Source: Davidsoniella eucalypti (taxonomy: Eukaryota; Ascomycota; Sordariomycetes; Microascales; Ceratocystidaceae). Taken from it: a DNA stretch of 64,000 bases. The notes under the pieces were generated by a model that saw only the letters and a list, made by a program, of their open reading frames with translations, had not been told where the DNA came from and did no database searches. Location of the stretch: the NCBI GenBank assembly GCA_004009845.1, contig RMBW01000073.1:150500-214499 (forward strand). The letters are read 5' to 3'. Below, in pieces: positions 13,250 to 24,851 of the stretch (position 1 is the stretch's first letter; every line of letters starts with the position of its first letter). The position numbers were made by a program, and so were the translations under genes.

Positions 13250-15345
13250 CTAATTTCTAGGGATGGAAAGGTTCCTTCCGTTGATGGCACAGTGGACAGT
13301 TTCTTTCCGCATCAGTATGTTCGAACCGGTCATGGTACTCCGCAAAGTCGCCATGGCAGTTAGAATCCGTCCCACCGTAGACCTGTGCTAGTCTTTAAAC
13401 CGGTCCACCTTATAGACAGTCTTTGTTTCAAAACGAACCCCAAGGTGTTTTCTCGGCTCGCGCTCCGCTATCCACGATTTGAAGTCGGCATTTAGATGTG
13501 CGTTTTTCCATCTGACCGGGAACATCAGTGTGTCCCGGGACCCATATGATGCCACCGACCGCTAGCTCTACACGCTCAGTGCCTCCTTTCCACTCATGGA
13601 GTAAGCTTCGGATCTTGTTGACAGCCTCTTGAGAAGTTCCATTCTTACCCACCATATTGGAGATGCGTTGTGCAACACCCAAATTGTCAAGGCACAGATA
13701 TAGACTGCCTGCATCGGGAGGAGCATGCTTGATGGCCGCTTGGACTGCATTTTCTGCAGCAATGGCCTCTGTGTCGGCCACTTCTCGTAGAGAGCCACAT
13801 GACCCTAGACCTTCACAGAGTTTGATGCCCTCATAAAAGACTGCCCAGCCAGCCCCTGTCCTGCCCTTCTCATCGCGAGAACCATCGGAGTAAGCCCATA
13901 ACGTTTTCGGGTCTGCCTCAGCCACCTCTTTCAAATGATGTTTGGTGGCTTCTTCTTTGTCTAGTTGCGGTGGCAGACAGTCACGGGGGCCCTTTTCTTC
14001 TGGGAAGAGTCGAACAGACTCTTTAATCGGCACCGGTAGCAATTTCTTGTACACATCGATGTGTCCTTCTATCTCTGTGATGCATAGCGGGTGCCGAGAG
14101 TCTACCGTGGAAGCCCAAATGGCAGCGGCTCTCTCAAGGTCCTTCAGTATCATCTCCATGTTTGGGAACGAGGAGAGGATGTGCAAAAGCCTAGTCGGCA
14201 TGGTACAGTACACTGGCAGTGCGGCCCTCAGGGCAACTCTCAAAGCTACCTCTAGCTTTTCTTTCCCTGTAGCCTGCAGGGAGACCAGGTGGAAGAGGCA
14301 TACGTCAGTTGGGGGAGCACGCAACTCCTTACTGCATGTAGCAGACTCCTCACTGGGGTTCCTCGGTACACTCCCGAGAGAGCTCGGAGTGCGTTCGTGG
14401 TTCTCTTGGCTTTGGCAGTGACCTGCTTTGCGTGTTCCAAAAAGTTGAAGCCGGAATCCCACCATACGCCTAGCCACCTTAGAGATTTGGAAGGCTTTAG
14501 TAGTCCTCCACAGGGGATCGTAACTAGACTCATGGAGGAGCATACTCTTGTTCGGCAGTGTAACAGTCCTGTTTTGTCCCAGTCTAGCGAAAGACCATTG
14601 TCCCTGCACCATTTCTCTATCTTTTTCAGGGTTCCATCAATGGTTTCCACATTAACTGAAATATTCTTAGATAAGACCGAAACGAGGCCATCGTCAGCGT
14701 AGGCCAGACCCCAAACCACCGCATGTAGGCTCGTCATGTAAAGCATGTACAGGATGGGTGAGGCCGGCGAGCCCTGTGGCAGACTGCCTCCGACTTTCCT
14801 GGTGACCGGTTGGTCTCCTTCTATATAGAGGGAAACTTCCTGTCCGGTGAGAAAAGATTCCACCCATTTGACTATTGACGTTGGCCAGCCTTGATTTCTG
14901 AGCCTTTGAACCAGCCTACCCCCGTTTCACGGCGTCCAAGGCACCCTTGATGTCGTAGGTGACAAAAGAGGTTATCTCTCCATACTTGGATCGTCCCTTA
15001 ATCTTGTCTGCTAGCAACAGTGTGAGGTCCGTAGCTGCCCTTCTTGGTACTGCGCTAGCATATGTGCGGGGGATGATCTCTAGTTCAATAGCTTGTGCTG
15101 CCAGTCTTCACACTACAATTCTCTCGAGTCCCTTTCCCAGAGTTGAGAGAAGTGAGATCAGTCTGTGGCTTCTTGGGAGCGATTTGTCACGGCCTGGCTT
15201 TGGTATGACCACCAGGCAGGCCGTTTTGAAGACCTTGGGGTGCCAGCCAACTTCCAGACAGCCTCGGAAAAGTGCTGTCACTTTTGACCCTAAGACCTTC
15301 CATGCCAACTTCCAGGCACCATCTTGAGAGGTTCCATGGTAGCTA
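13250..15345 (-). mobile_element. 5'-truncated, frameshifted LINE (non-LTR) retroelement with RT and RNase H
   Basis: Three minus-strand frames together spell the C-terminal part of a LINE ORF2. Near 15.2 kb is an RT lead-in (VVIPKPGRDKSLPRSHRLIS). Near 14.95 kb is RT motif A (DIKGALDAV). RT motif B (PQGSPAS) begins at about 14779 and motif C (YADD) lies at 14690-14701. The RNase H domain lies at about 13.5-13.9 kb (AYSDGSRDEKGRTGAGWAVF, then WVPGHTDVPG). A final C/H-rich zinc motif lies at 13258-13375, with NCHGDFAEYHDRFEHTDAER followed by CPLC, the layout typical of fungal LINE C-termini. The reading changes frame near 14900, again between 14612 and 14252, and after 13428, so the copy is dead. 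The endonuclease and ORF1 are missing, which fits normal 5' truncation during target-primed reverse transcription. Confidence 0.88.
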
Positions 15346-15407
15346 AAAACTATGTAGATCCAAGAGGATAAACAGAGCAACAACAACAACAAACAACGTA
15401 GAACAAG

Positions 15408-15482
15408 AGGCTTAATAGTCTAGTTGGTTAGGACGTCGGATTCTGATTCCGTAAGCCCAGGTTCGAATCCTGGTTAGGCCTT
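15408..15482 (+). tRNA. tRNA-Gln (anticodon CUG)
   Basis: A complete cloverleaf can be drawn. The 7-bp acceptor stem pairs AGGCTTA (15408-15414) with TAGGCCT (15475-15481), leaving an unpaired discriminator T at 15482. The A box TAGTCTAGTTGG and B box GGTTCGAATCC match RNA polymerase III internal promoter consensuses. The anticodon stem CGGA/TCCG closes the 7-base loop TTCTGAT, giving anticodon CTG, which reads CAG (glutamine). There is no intron. A run of six T at 15520-15525 is the likely Pol III terminator. The truncated LINE lies immediately upstream on the opposite strand. Confidence 0.93.
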
Positions 15483-15519
15483 GACATCCATCGTTCCATC
15501 ATGTAGGTGGAAGATATAC

Positions 15520-15525
15520 TTTTTT
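15520..15525 (+). terminator. Pol III T-run terminator of tRNA-Gln
   Basis: This run of six T lies 38 bases after the tRNA 3' end on the coding strand. It is the first run of four or more T downstream. Confidence 0.7.
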
Positions 15526-16649
15526 AATGATGAACCAAATCAAATACTCGGCCGATTTGGGGAGTGGTAGTGAGGACGCTGGGTTACGGGAGATAGTAAT
15601 TAACAGGTGATGTTGAGCCCTGTTACATTTAGTCAGCTAAAGAGGAGGAGAACTAGGTATTAGATGTTAAATAATAATCCAGTGTACCAATAACTTTTTA
15701 CCAAAGGGAGACGGCAAACCCGCTCGGGATCCACCGGGGATAAAAGCCCGTGTCGAGAGCCGGTAGCCTTTTAGACTATTATAATCCTACTTTTTTTTGC
15801 TACCCGCTAAAAATGCTAGGTACCCAATCCTGGAACCTCGCGGCATAACGTTCGGGTTGTGTTAGACAAGAGAGCTTTCTTGACGCCAAAGCCGGGCTCT
15901 CAAAAAGACATGAGAAATGCATGAATCTACACAAACCTGTGACTGCTGACCATCCGGTAGTTGGCCCGGAAGATGACCTCAGCTAACCTCAGCTAACCAC
16001 TCTCGCCCCGAGCATGCCTCCGTATTACTGCAAAATGATAGTAGGTAGACGTTAAAGAAGACAAAGACAAAAGTAGATACGGAACCATCACATAATACAT
16101 AAACGGCAGTGTTGTACTACGTAAAATCCAATACCCATGACGGAAAGATAAATAAATATTTCTTGTGTTGGCAATTATATTTGTATTGCAAGGCATAGTT
16201 ACTGATACTTTGTGAACAAGAAAAAAATATGTGTATTAAATCCAAACAAAATGGAACCTTTTTCTGTCATACAGAGAAAGAGTTGAATATATATATAAAA
16301 GAGAAATAACGCCACGCATACGCTATGCTATATAAATAGTAGAAAGAGCTAGAGCCTTGAAAAGCATGACAAGGTAGATCGCGAATACAAGATAATCATA
16401 TGAAAAACAAAAATAGGCCAGATTTAATGGAGGATAGACGATAGTATACTCCGAGATATATGTTTAGTGGGAAAGACAGAGAAACATGTCTGTAGACAAC
16501 GGGTAGATTGACGAACGAGAATAATGGGAGCAAGCGAGGAAGGAAGAGCCAACCCAAAAAGCATTATACTAACGGCCTATGAATGCCAGATAATGCGTTC
16601 TAACACGGTCAGGCTGGTCATTGATCTTATTCTCGTATGACGTATTCGT
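15526..16649. other. Intergenic between tRNA-Gln and Lon 3' end
   Basis: There is no supported gene. A GC-rich, compact segment at about 15705-15775 contains several short inverted repeats (for example around CGGGATCCACCGGGG). It is compositionally unlike its AT-rich surroundings and may be another transposon scrap. An 11-bp unit CTCAGCTAACC is repeated in tandem near 15977-15998. The rest is AT-rich and unremarkable. Confidence 0.4.
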
Positions 16650-19600
16650 TTACAGGCGGCTTTCGACTCCCGCTGTATGGTTCTTCGCCCACTTTGATTC
16701 AGGCCAAACGACACGAATGGCATCCCAGATGTGACTGTAAGAAGAAAGTGGATGTTAGCCAGATAGTAAAGGTTTGAAACATTCAACGCTTGTACTAGGT
16801 TGAACGAAAAGAAAAGAAAAGCAAGTTGTCAAGGGATACATTAAAGCATGGCCAAGTTTTGAGCAAGGGAAAGAAATGAGAAGTGGGGAGGGCATAAAGA
16901 GTTGTTTTGAAACCCTATGACAGAACCATCAAGATCAGGAACATACATGTTCCCTCCCTTCCATTTGAATGGTGTTTGTCCTCCCCCCTTTGTCTACTTG
17001 ACATTCTCCCTGCATTGGCTATCCATGTACAACGAAAAAAGGCAGGAAATGGAAAGACACGATCGTGTAACTCGAGACTAAAGGAGAAAAAAGGGACTTA
17101 CTTGACGTAAACAATCTTTAGACTGTTTCTGACTTCTAGTGGAAGACCTTTGGTATCTCGCTTGTTTTGCTCTGGCAAAATTACAGTTTTGACACCTGCG
17201 CGATGAGCGCCGATAAGTTTTTCTTTAATACCACCGACAGCCGTAATACGACCTCTTAGTGAAATTTCACCCTTCATTTTCAAATAGGTTAGTATACACT
17301 CTCCATTTCTTATCAAACGATAATGCCAAAAGAAAAGAAAAATAACTTACAGTCATGGCCAGATCTGGTGGTACGGCGTTGTTGGAAAACAACGAGATCA
17401 TGGCAATAGCCTGAGCCATGCCACTACTTGGGCCATCTTTGGGGATACTTCCCGCTGGACAATGCACGTGCAAATCGCGAGCGTGCATAATATTGGTCGT
17501 TTTATCTTGTGTCATGCCCATTTCAAACGCATGGCCCTTGACCCAACTTAGGGCTACTTCCACACTTTCTTTGAGCACATCACCCAATTGGCCCGTCAGT
17601 TGTACATGACCGTTACCCGGCATATCGGCCACTTCGATAAACAGAATGCTGCCATGGCCGCCAGAGCTGTAGGCGACTAGGCCAGTAACCACTCCGGGTC
17701 TACTTGAAGTCATGGCAATCTCCTCCTCGTACCGCTCGGAACCGATCAGCCGCTCAATTTCATCGGGTGTTAGGTCTGAGCGGTACGAATCCAATTTCTT
17801 GCGATCTCGTGCATCTGTATAGTCTACGGCTTTGCCACGGCACACTGCCGCGATTTCTCGTTCAAGACTACGCACACCAGCCTCACGCGTATAGCCTTCA
17901 ATAATCTTAGTCACCACCTTCTCGTTCCATACACACTGACTCTCTGTCAGCCCGTTGAAGCGCAATTGCTTAGGGACCAGATGTTTCAGTGCGATGTGGC
18001 GCTTCTCATGCGACGTGTAACCGGGCAAGTAAATCAGTTCCATGCGATCAAGCAATGGTGGGGGAATGTACTCGAGGTTGTTGGCAGTAGCAATGAAGAG
18101 AACCTTGCTCAGATCTATGGGTGTACCGACATAGTGGTCGGTAAATGTGCTGTTCTGCTCGGGATCCAAGACCTCTAGCATAGCAGCTGAAGGATCGCCC
18201 ATGTTACTAGCCTTGCCTAACTTGTCAATCTCATCTAGTAGGATAACAGGGTTGGCCACACCAACTTTGCGCAGACCCTGAACGATGACACCGGGCATAG
18301 AGGCAACATACGTGCGCCGATGGCCACGGATCTCGGGTTCATCACGAACACCTCCTAGAGAAATACGGTGGAATTTGCGGCCAAGCGCTGTGGCTATAGA
18401 ACGGGCTAGACTGGTCTTGCCAACACCAGGCGGTCCAGCAAGTAGCATGATAGGTGACTTGTCTTGCATACGTCTTCTTTTCAGAAGCTCTAGGCGAGCA
18501 TGCAACGCCTCAGCACTATCGGCATTTGAAGTTCCTTCGGCCTCCATGGCGGTAATTTCAGTCTCTGTCTTTTTAATATTACGATCGAGGTCGTCATTAA
18601 TAGATTGTTTGAGACGTAAGATAGACAAGTACTCGATCAAGCGACGCTTGACGCGCTCGAGACCATAGTGATCACCATCCAGTTGTTTGCGGGCCTTGAT
18701 TAGGGTGTCGGGCCCAAGACGGTCTTCGGTAACCTTGGTCCATGGGATGTCGGCGATGGTGTCGAGCCAATTGACCATGTTGGCATATTCTTGGCCACCG
18801 GGGTGCGTGTTACGCAGGTGGCGGAGCTCTCGGTCAACCATCTTGCGTGCATCTGGTGGAAGCTCGGCCTCGTCAAGGCGCTTCTTCAGCTCTGAAATCT
18901 CAGAATCCTCATCCTCGTCATCGTTGCCGTCACCACCTTTGTGTCCTGGTGGCATGATGGCCAGCATAGGGTTCTTTGGGACGCCAGAAATCCGTTGTGT
19001 GTGGTCATGGAGACCGAGGATGTGGGTAGGGAAGGTGGCTACGGCGGTAATTTTGAAATTCTCCTTAAGAGTGCCAACCTGACGCTCGAGAAGACCACTG
19101 ACAGTACGTAGGCGGTCCTTAACCTCGACTGCGCCGAGGACCTGAAGTTTCTCCTCATAAGAGGATTCAACAATGTTGGCCATGAAGTCGGCAAGCTGAC
19201 CGCAGTCGTCAATCTGCTTCTTAGCAATGAAGATGTCGAGGCGTTGAGTAAGTAGCGGGTGGAGGCCAGACCGCGTGTCGTTTTGCGGTAGAAGAGAAGA
19301 GACTCGGAGGAGGGCGACAAGCTCACGCGACAGATTCTTGAGGGTTTGGAAGAGAGCCTGTAGCTCTTTGTCCTTGGGATTGACTGTTGATCATATAGGG
19401 ACAGGAGATAAGGGGTTAGCACTGGAACCAAAGCTGTGGTGATGATCCATGGTGGTTTTGTGGAGAGTAGGTGAGCGAGTAAGTGGTGTGGAAACAACTG
19501 GGGGGGACAAGGTATAACAGAGGAGGATATGGCGGTTGGTAGTTGACGGGGGTATACACTAGATATTCGAGGAATGGTAGGGGAGAAAGAAAAAAAACGA

Positions 19601-20460
19601 AGGAAAAGGGTGTGCGTTGGATGGACGACCAGGCAGGCCGTTATAGTGTATGGAAGTGCATATTTTGCATTTACATGTCATGTATGTGCTAATGCATGGA
19701 TTATCAAGACACACGACGGCTAGCACAGTATACATGACAGATACATATGCCTGGTTGGCTATCGAGGAAATCGGAGAAGCTACTAGCTTGCCAACAGCCA
19801 TGCAGAATAGGATGTAAGGAAGAAGCTCTCTATACTTTTCAGCCAGTAGCAACGCCATGAAGGCTAGCTAGCGGGTAAGAAGAGGAAGCCGCAGCCAAGC
19901 GAGCAAGTGCTTTTGCTCGACGATGCGGGAATATAGGCATAGAGTGAAATAAACAGCTATGGGAAACAATGCTAGTAGTAGCATCAGTGACTTTACTTAC
20001 CCTTGTCCAACAACTCTTCATATTCGGTTGCCTCAAAGAACGGGCGATCCTTTACGACGCCATTGAACTTGCAGCGCTGTAAGCCTTCGACTTTGAGCGC
20101 GAAGTCGCCCAAGCCACGGCCATCAATGCCCAAAACCTTTGCCGTGACACCGATGACCGAGAGCTCAGAGGCCTGGATCTTGGTGATGCTGACCTCGGGG
20201 ACGCGCTGGTCGGCTCGGTCGTTGTTGTTTTGGATGTGACTAGCGCTAGAGGCGAGTACTGACGGCTGCACTGGCATACAGCCGATAATCGACTCTATGC
20301 GGTCGCTAGAGCTTAGGGCAGACTCTTCTAGTAGCGCGGCTAAGAGCGCGGGGACATCGGGGCGACTGGACGATACGGGAATGCGCTGTATAATTCCGGG
20401 CAATAGCACGGCGCCGCGCAACAGCGGGATCAATGGAAGGTGGTCGACGCCGACAGACAT
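16650..20460 (-). CDS. Peroxisomal Lon-type ATP-dependent protease
   Basis: Four exons: 20460-20001, 19383-17351, 17271-17102 and 16734-16650, giving 915 aa. Introns are 617, 79 and 367 bp, all GT-AG with in-phase junctions. It degrades damaged or unneeded matrix proteins using ATP. The N-terminal LON substrate domain starts MSVGVDHLPLIPLLRG. The AAA module has Walker A GPPGVGKT at residue 470 and Walker B ILLDEID at 534. The Ser-Lys protease domain has PKDGPSSGMA with catalytic Ser near 806 and GGIKEKL with Lys near 847. The last exon ends in SRL, a PTS1 signal, so this is the peroxisomal Lon2/Pln branch rather than mitochondrial Pim1. The ATG at 20460 is the first in frame. The frame continues upstream without ATG for at least 22 codons. 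The donor of intron 3 (GTAAGT) contains an in-frame TAA, so retaining that intron would remove the PTS1. Confidence 0.95.
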
Positions 20461-21603
20461 TCTGGCTATATTCGCAACAGTCGAACGGCGAGATACAATC
20501 GATGTGATAAGTCTTGAGAGCGCCAAATGGAGTGTGCAGTTCGGTGTGGCGTCGGTTTGGCTGGCGAAAAACGGTCGTCAAGCTCGAATCGATATTTGAT
20601 TATTTTAGTCCTGCTTGAGATGCGACACAAGAAAATCGCACGAATAGAAGAAGTCGGCCAGAAACAATAACAAATCAAATGGCAAACCTGCTAAGCATAA
20701 ACAAAAGCAAGCAAATCACAGAAATTTGTGGTTGTGAAGCTACGCAAAGTACAGTATCATCAAACAAAAGAAAGCTCTGGAAACTACCATGGCTAATTTA
20801 AATCTATCCAGTCAAGTTCTCGGAGGAAGGAAGCTTTCTCGGTCGCAATTACTCAAAAACACACTTAATCGGCTAATTCGGTCGCTCTTGCTGGCCATTA
20901 AGAAAGCCGCGGAACATTGTCCATAGGGGGCTCTGTCTGCTGACTAAGCATCTCCAACAATCATATGTCTCGCTAGCAATGATGCCTGCTTAATCTCCAG
21001 ACACTTGTTGTTATTATTTTTGTTTATAAAGCGTTGCCTTGCCACCTAGCTCAGATGCTTCCAATTCAAATGTCTGTTCACAAGTCCTTGATTTTTTTGG
21101 GCTTTTTTTTAATTCATTAATTTTATGGAGCTATAGAGCTATGAAGATTACAAGTCCCTGATACAACATATATAAAAGACCCCAATATACCCCAGCCTCA
21201 CATGTCAATTGATTGTAAATTTACTCATGGCCAAAGTACCCCTGGTTAAACCTCGTCAAGTCTATTGGAATATATTCTCTAACATATTCCAATCAAGAAC
21301 AAAGGCTCAACAGTTTGAATTCGATTAAAATTTAATCATCACAACATCTCGTGGTCAACAAAGCAAGCGCACTTCTCATTAGCGCTCTAAGCCTTGCTAG
21401 CCTCATTCTATGGCGAATTTCATGGGCTGGAATCTTGTAGTTTAAGTTCCCGCCACAGGCCACCGCAACATCGCCCTATAGCGGGAAATAATCCTTCGAC
21501 GATCAGACTACAACTAGATGTATATGGGTACAACCTGTGTACCCATATACATACAGATATGTCTGTCTGTATGTCCCTATAGAGTAAAGGAGGAAACGTA
21601 GTA
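20461..21603. other. Lon upstream region; no other gene seen
   Basis: This contains the Lon 5' flank and the DNA up to the transposon left end. The Lon reading frame stays open upstream of the ATG to at least 20526 but begins there with TTG, not ATG. No TATA box at a convincing distance and no other gene were found. Confidence 0.4.
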
Positions 21604-21638
21604 CAGAGTACAGCGGTTAGGTTTTGTCGTAGGATTAG
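21604..21638 (+). repeat. Left terminal inverted repeat of Tc1/mariner element
   Basis: These 35 bp match the reverse complement of 23365-23399 at 33 positions. The outer end is CAGAGTACAG and the inner part is GGTTTTGTCGTAGGATTAG. The repeat is preceded by TA (21602-21603), the target dinucleotide of this superfamily. Confidence 0.9.
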
Positions 21639-21804
21639 TCTCTAGCTGGTAACTCGTACCTCGGGTTTCTCCACTTTAAAACTCCCCGCTTTTTTAAACA
21701 ATAGATATTTTTCCTCCATATAACACAACACAACAATATAGATATATCACCACCATTATACTAATATACTACTATACAACTTAACCACCATACAATTACT
21801 CATT

Positions 21805-23060
21805 ATGTCTACAATAACAGATCTGGAACTAAGACTTCAAGAAATATCCCAAAGAACCCAAGATTTCAGAAGCCAGGAGGCAATTGAACAACATGAATTT
21901 CAGCGACAACTGCAACAGCTTCAACAAAGACATGCAGAAGAAGTAATCCAGTTTAATAGCCAGCATGCAATGCTACAACAAGAATACCCTGAAGTTCAAC
22001 GACAGTTATTGATTGTACAGTCCCTTCGCTAACATTGGAACAGCGGAAATTTCCAACGAATCACTTACCTCTGTACACTCACGAAATATCACGCGTGATG
22101 TTCGATTAGAGGTTCAAACCCTCATAAACGATGCTGGATGGACCACCCGAACCGTAGCCTCAGGTCTTGATCTTACAGTAAGACAAGTCCAATACGCCAT
22201 GAGAAACCCAGTGACCTCCTAAACTTACACCAGCCCAAGGTGACGAGTTAGTTGAGTTTGTGTGTGCAAGCCCAGAGGGCCGACAAATATCATATGAAGA
22301 GCTAGTGAGAGTCATTGGGATTGGCTGCAAAAAAGACGCCATCAAAGGGCCCTTAAGAGAGCCGGATTCGTGAGATGTATTGCTTGCAGAAAGCCCCCGA
22401 TATCAGAGCAAGTACGTCAACAGAGGCTTGCTTTTGCTCAGGCTCATGTTGATTGGACTCCTGAAGACTGGAGTCGCATTGTCTGGTCGGATGAGACTTG
22501 GGTGAAAGGTGGAAAACACACAAGAACTTGGGTAACTAGGAGACCAGGAGAAGAACTAGCTCCAAACTGTGTGGTAAATCGCTGGCAACGAAGACAAGGC
22601 TGGATGTTTTGGGGCTGTTTTTTTCGGAGTTACAGGTAAAGGTCCCGGTGTCTTCTGGGAAAAATCATGGGGAACCATGACTTCCTCAAATTACTGTGCC
22701 AAAACCATCCCAGTGTTGGACGAGTGGATGAAGTATTTCAAGCCTCAGAGTCTAGAGTTTATGCAAGACAATGCTCTTTGTCATAAAGCCAGACAGACCA
22801 CGGAAGGGTTTCAATCTCATGGTATCACGGTCCTGGATTGGCCACCTTTCTCACTAGACCTCAACCCGATCGAAGCTGTTTGGCATGAGATGAAGTTATA
22901 TATCCAAAGAAACTTCTCTCTTCGCCCGTAGGAACTTCGAAATGCAGTCCAAGAGGCTCAGGGCAATATTAGCAACGAGCACCTTCATGAACTCCTAGTT
23001 TCTATGACGACTCGTTGTGAGGCTGTTATCGCTGCCAATGGGATGTACACTAGGTACTAG
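21805..23060 (+). pseudogene. Tc1-like DD34E transposase pseudogene
   Basis: The frame opens at the ATG at 21805 with a glutamine-rich coiled-coil segment. It then needs shifts near 22030, 22210, 22350 and 22625 and a stop bypass at 22929 to reach its end at 23058-23060. Recognisable parts in order are a helix-turn-helix region (NDAGWTTRTVASGLDLTVRQ), the first catalytic Asp in IVWSDETW, the second in QDNALCHKA, and the catalytic Glu in DLNPIEAVW. There are 34 residues between the second Asp and the Glu, which is the DD34E signature of Tc1. The triad itself is intact; the damage is frameshifts, including one in a T run near 22618, and one nonsense codon. Confidence 0.88.
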
Positions 23061-23364
23061 TTTGAAATATATATTTTTTAATACACACAGTTATGAATTA
23101 ATTAGATATTATATACATAGTTTCAACTTATTATAGTGATGTGGTGGAATTTGCCGGTAGGCACAATTTCAACATCTCAACAGATTTCATCCTGTCCTTC
23201 TTATTAGTCAACTAAGGCCTCTGGATGGTGAGCATTTTCCACTGATCATAGAAATAAACAAGGGATTGTTAATAATAATAATGACATCTTTTAGTACAGT
23301 GTTCACTGCAGTTATAATACTGTGTATATGTCGAGAACAGAGAATTAAGAGACCGATCTGCGCC

Positions 23365-23399
23365 CTAATCCTACGACAAAACCCAACCTCTGTACTCTG
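23365..23399 (-). repeat. Right terminal inverted repeat of Tc1/mariner element
   Basis: This is the reverse complement of the left repeat with two mismatches. It is followed by TG and then TA, where an intact copy would have TA directly. Confidence 0.9.
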
Positions 23400-24851
23400 T
23401 GTATAACTATTATGTTTAGCCCAGATGATTATCCGCTCGTTCGAAAAACTAGTTGTTTAACAACCTATCAGAAATCTTGCTACAATAACCAAGTTATCAG
23501 TTGATGGCCCCGTTTTCGGTTGGCCACCCGTATGTATGAGCATGAAGTCAGCGTATCAAATCAAGTAGAGTACATGTATGTTGCTTAGGGCATCAAGAGT
23601 AACCGGGTTCAGTGGCTTATATACTGCAACTGCATGTAGCCACCCATGTAGCTGAAGAGAATGGTTCGAGGGCTCCGCCATTCAAATCGTGAATCCAATA
23701 AACAGTCTTGATAAGTTCAAGTATCGTTGAGCGTTTGGCCGATCTTGTAAGAAGTGATATACAAATACGACTACTGCTGACAACCATACAATTGGTATTA
23801 CTCAATGCCTGAGAGTTAGGTACCTCTCAAGTATCTCTTGTTACTATTAAGCCGTTATTTATACGACATCATGACTTTATGATAAACTGGACAAAGCGCG
23901 ACACATCATCAGACAGATCCCAGAGATGCCAGCGCATAGTTGTAGTAATCAATCCCCTTTGATTCCGATATGTACTAGTACTTTTTTTCTTTTCTTTTCC
24001 TTCTTTATTGTTTTTTTTTAAATAAGAATAAAAATAAAAGAACCCTTTCAAATAGATATACGACTCGGAATTACGGAGCAAATCATCCGCATAGGTAAGC
24101 CCTGGGAACATCATGTTTTTTGATACGTTGGTCAGGCTTCTACAACATCAACACTTCAGGAGCGTGTCATTTGATGCCAACGCAGAACAAGCCACATGGC
24201 TACTATCGGGGGGGTTTTTTTTTCTAAAATTATGCCTCGGCTGGTGCACATGGGATTAGTACGTTGGGCCGTCATGTAAATATAAAAATATCAGAGAAAG
24301 GAAAAAAAAACTTCTAATTATATGTCGTAAAATAACAAAAGATTGTAGAATATTTTGATCAGGAAAAAAACAATAAGGCACAAATCCATTAGCCTCATAA
24401 CGGCTTGGCCGTGTTTCTTTGTTCTCAGCCTTTCAGGAGATCCTCCGACTTACACGTAGTAGTTGGGTGCTATGCATAATTACGTAGCACCCGGGATTTA
24501 GCCGTACACAATCCATTATGATATGCACAAACATGCATAATATTTCAGCCATGTAATTGGATATGGTTCCATTAAGAAAAGCGGGTCTACGTCGCGTCTG
24601 CCTGTGCATTATAGACGCGCTTTTCAGCTTTTGGCTATTTACCAACAAGCTTTCCAAGTATTTGGGTTACCCAACCAAACAAGACGAAACCGCCATAAGC
24701 CGCCATTCAATCAGCATCAACATTCGTCATCTTAACCGACGATCCACGATATCCAATCGAAGCAGCTGCCAATTCGCACCAAGCTTTGACCTCCAAGTCA
24801 CCAGATATTACCGACTCTAGAAAACATAAGAACAGATCAGATAAACCCACA
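23400..24851. other. Intergenic between transposon and RPA2
   Basis: There is no supported gene. Short minus-strand frames at 23617-23805 and 23869-24114 carry no motifs. The last 300 bp are the RPA2 promoter region, with the ACGCG motifs listed separately. Confidence 0.4.
24593..24619. promoter_or_regulatory. Paired ACGCG motifs upstream of RPA2 (possible MCB sites)
   Basis: CGCGT at 24593-24597 and ACGCG at 24615-24619 lie 230-260 bp upstream of the RPA2 start. ACGCG is the core of the MluI cell-cycle box that drives G1/S expression of replication genes in yeasts. That this pair works the same way here is inference from position and motif only. Confidence 0.3.

Larger units (their letters stand above)
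21604..23399 (+). mobile_element. Tc1/mariner-family DNA transposon, decayed copy
   Basis: The element is 1,796 bp with 35-bp terminal inverted repeats differing at two positions. It is flanked by TA on the left and TG followed by TA on the right, consistent with a TA target duplication in which one copy has mutated. A disrupted transposase reads left to right inside it. Size and structure match Tc1-like elements. Several frameshifts and a stop show it cannot move on its own. The near-identical ends suggest it is not very old. Confidence 0.92.

Noticed and set aside
13428..14612. Treating the 394-codon frame as an intact gene
   Set aside because: It combines a frame-shifted RT tail with RNase H and depends on neighbouring frames for the RT core. 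It is part of a dead LINE.
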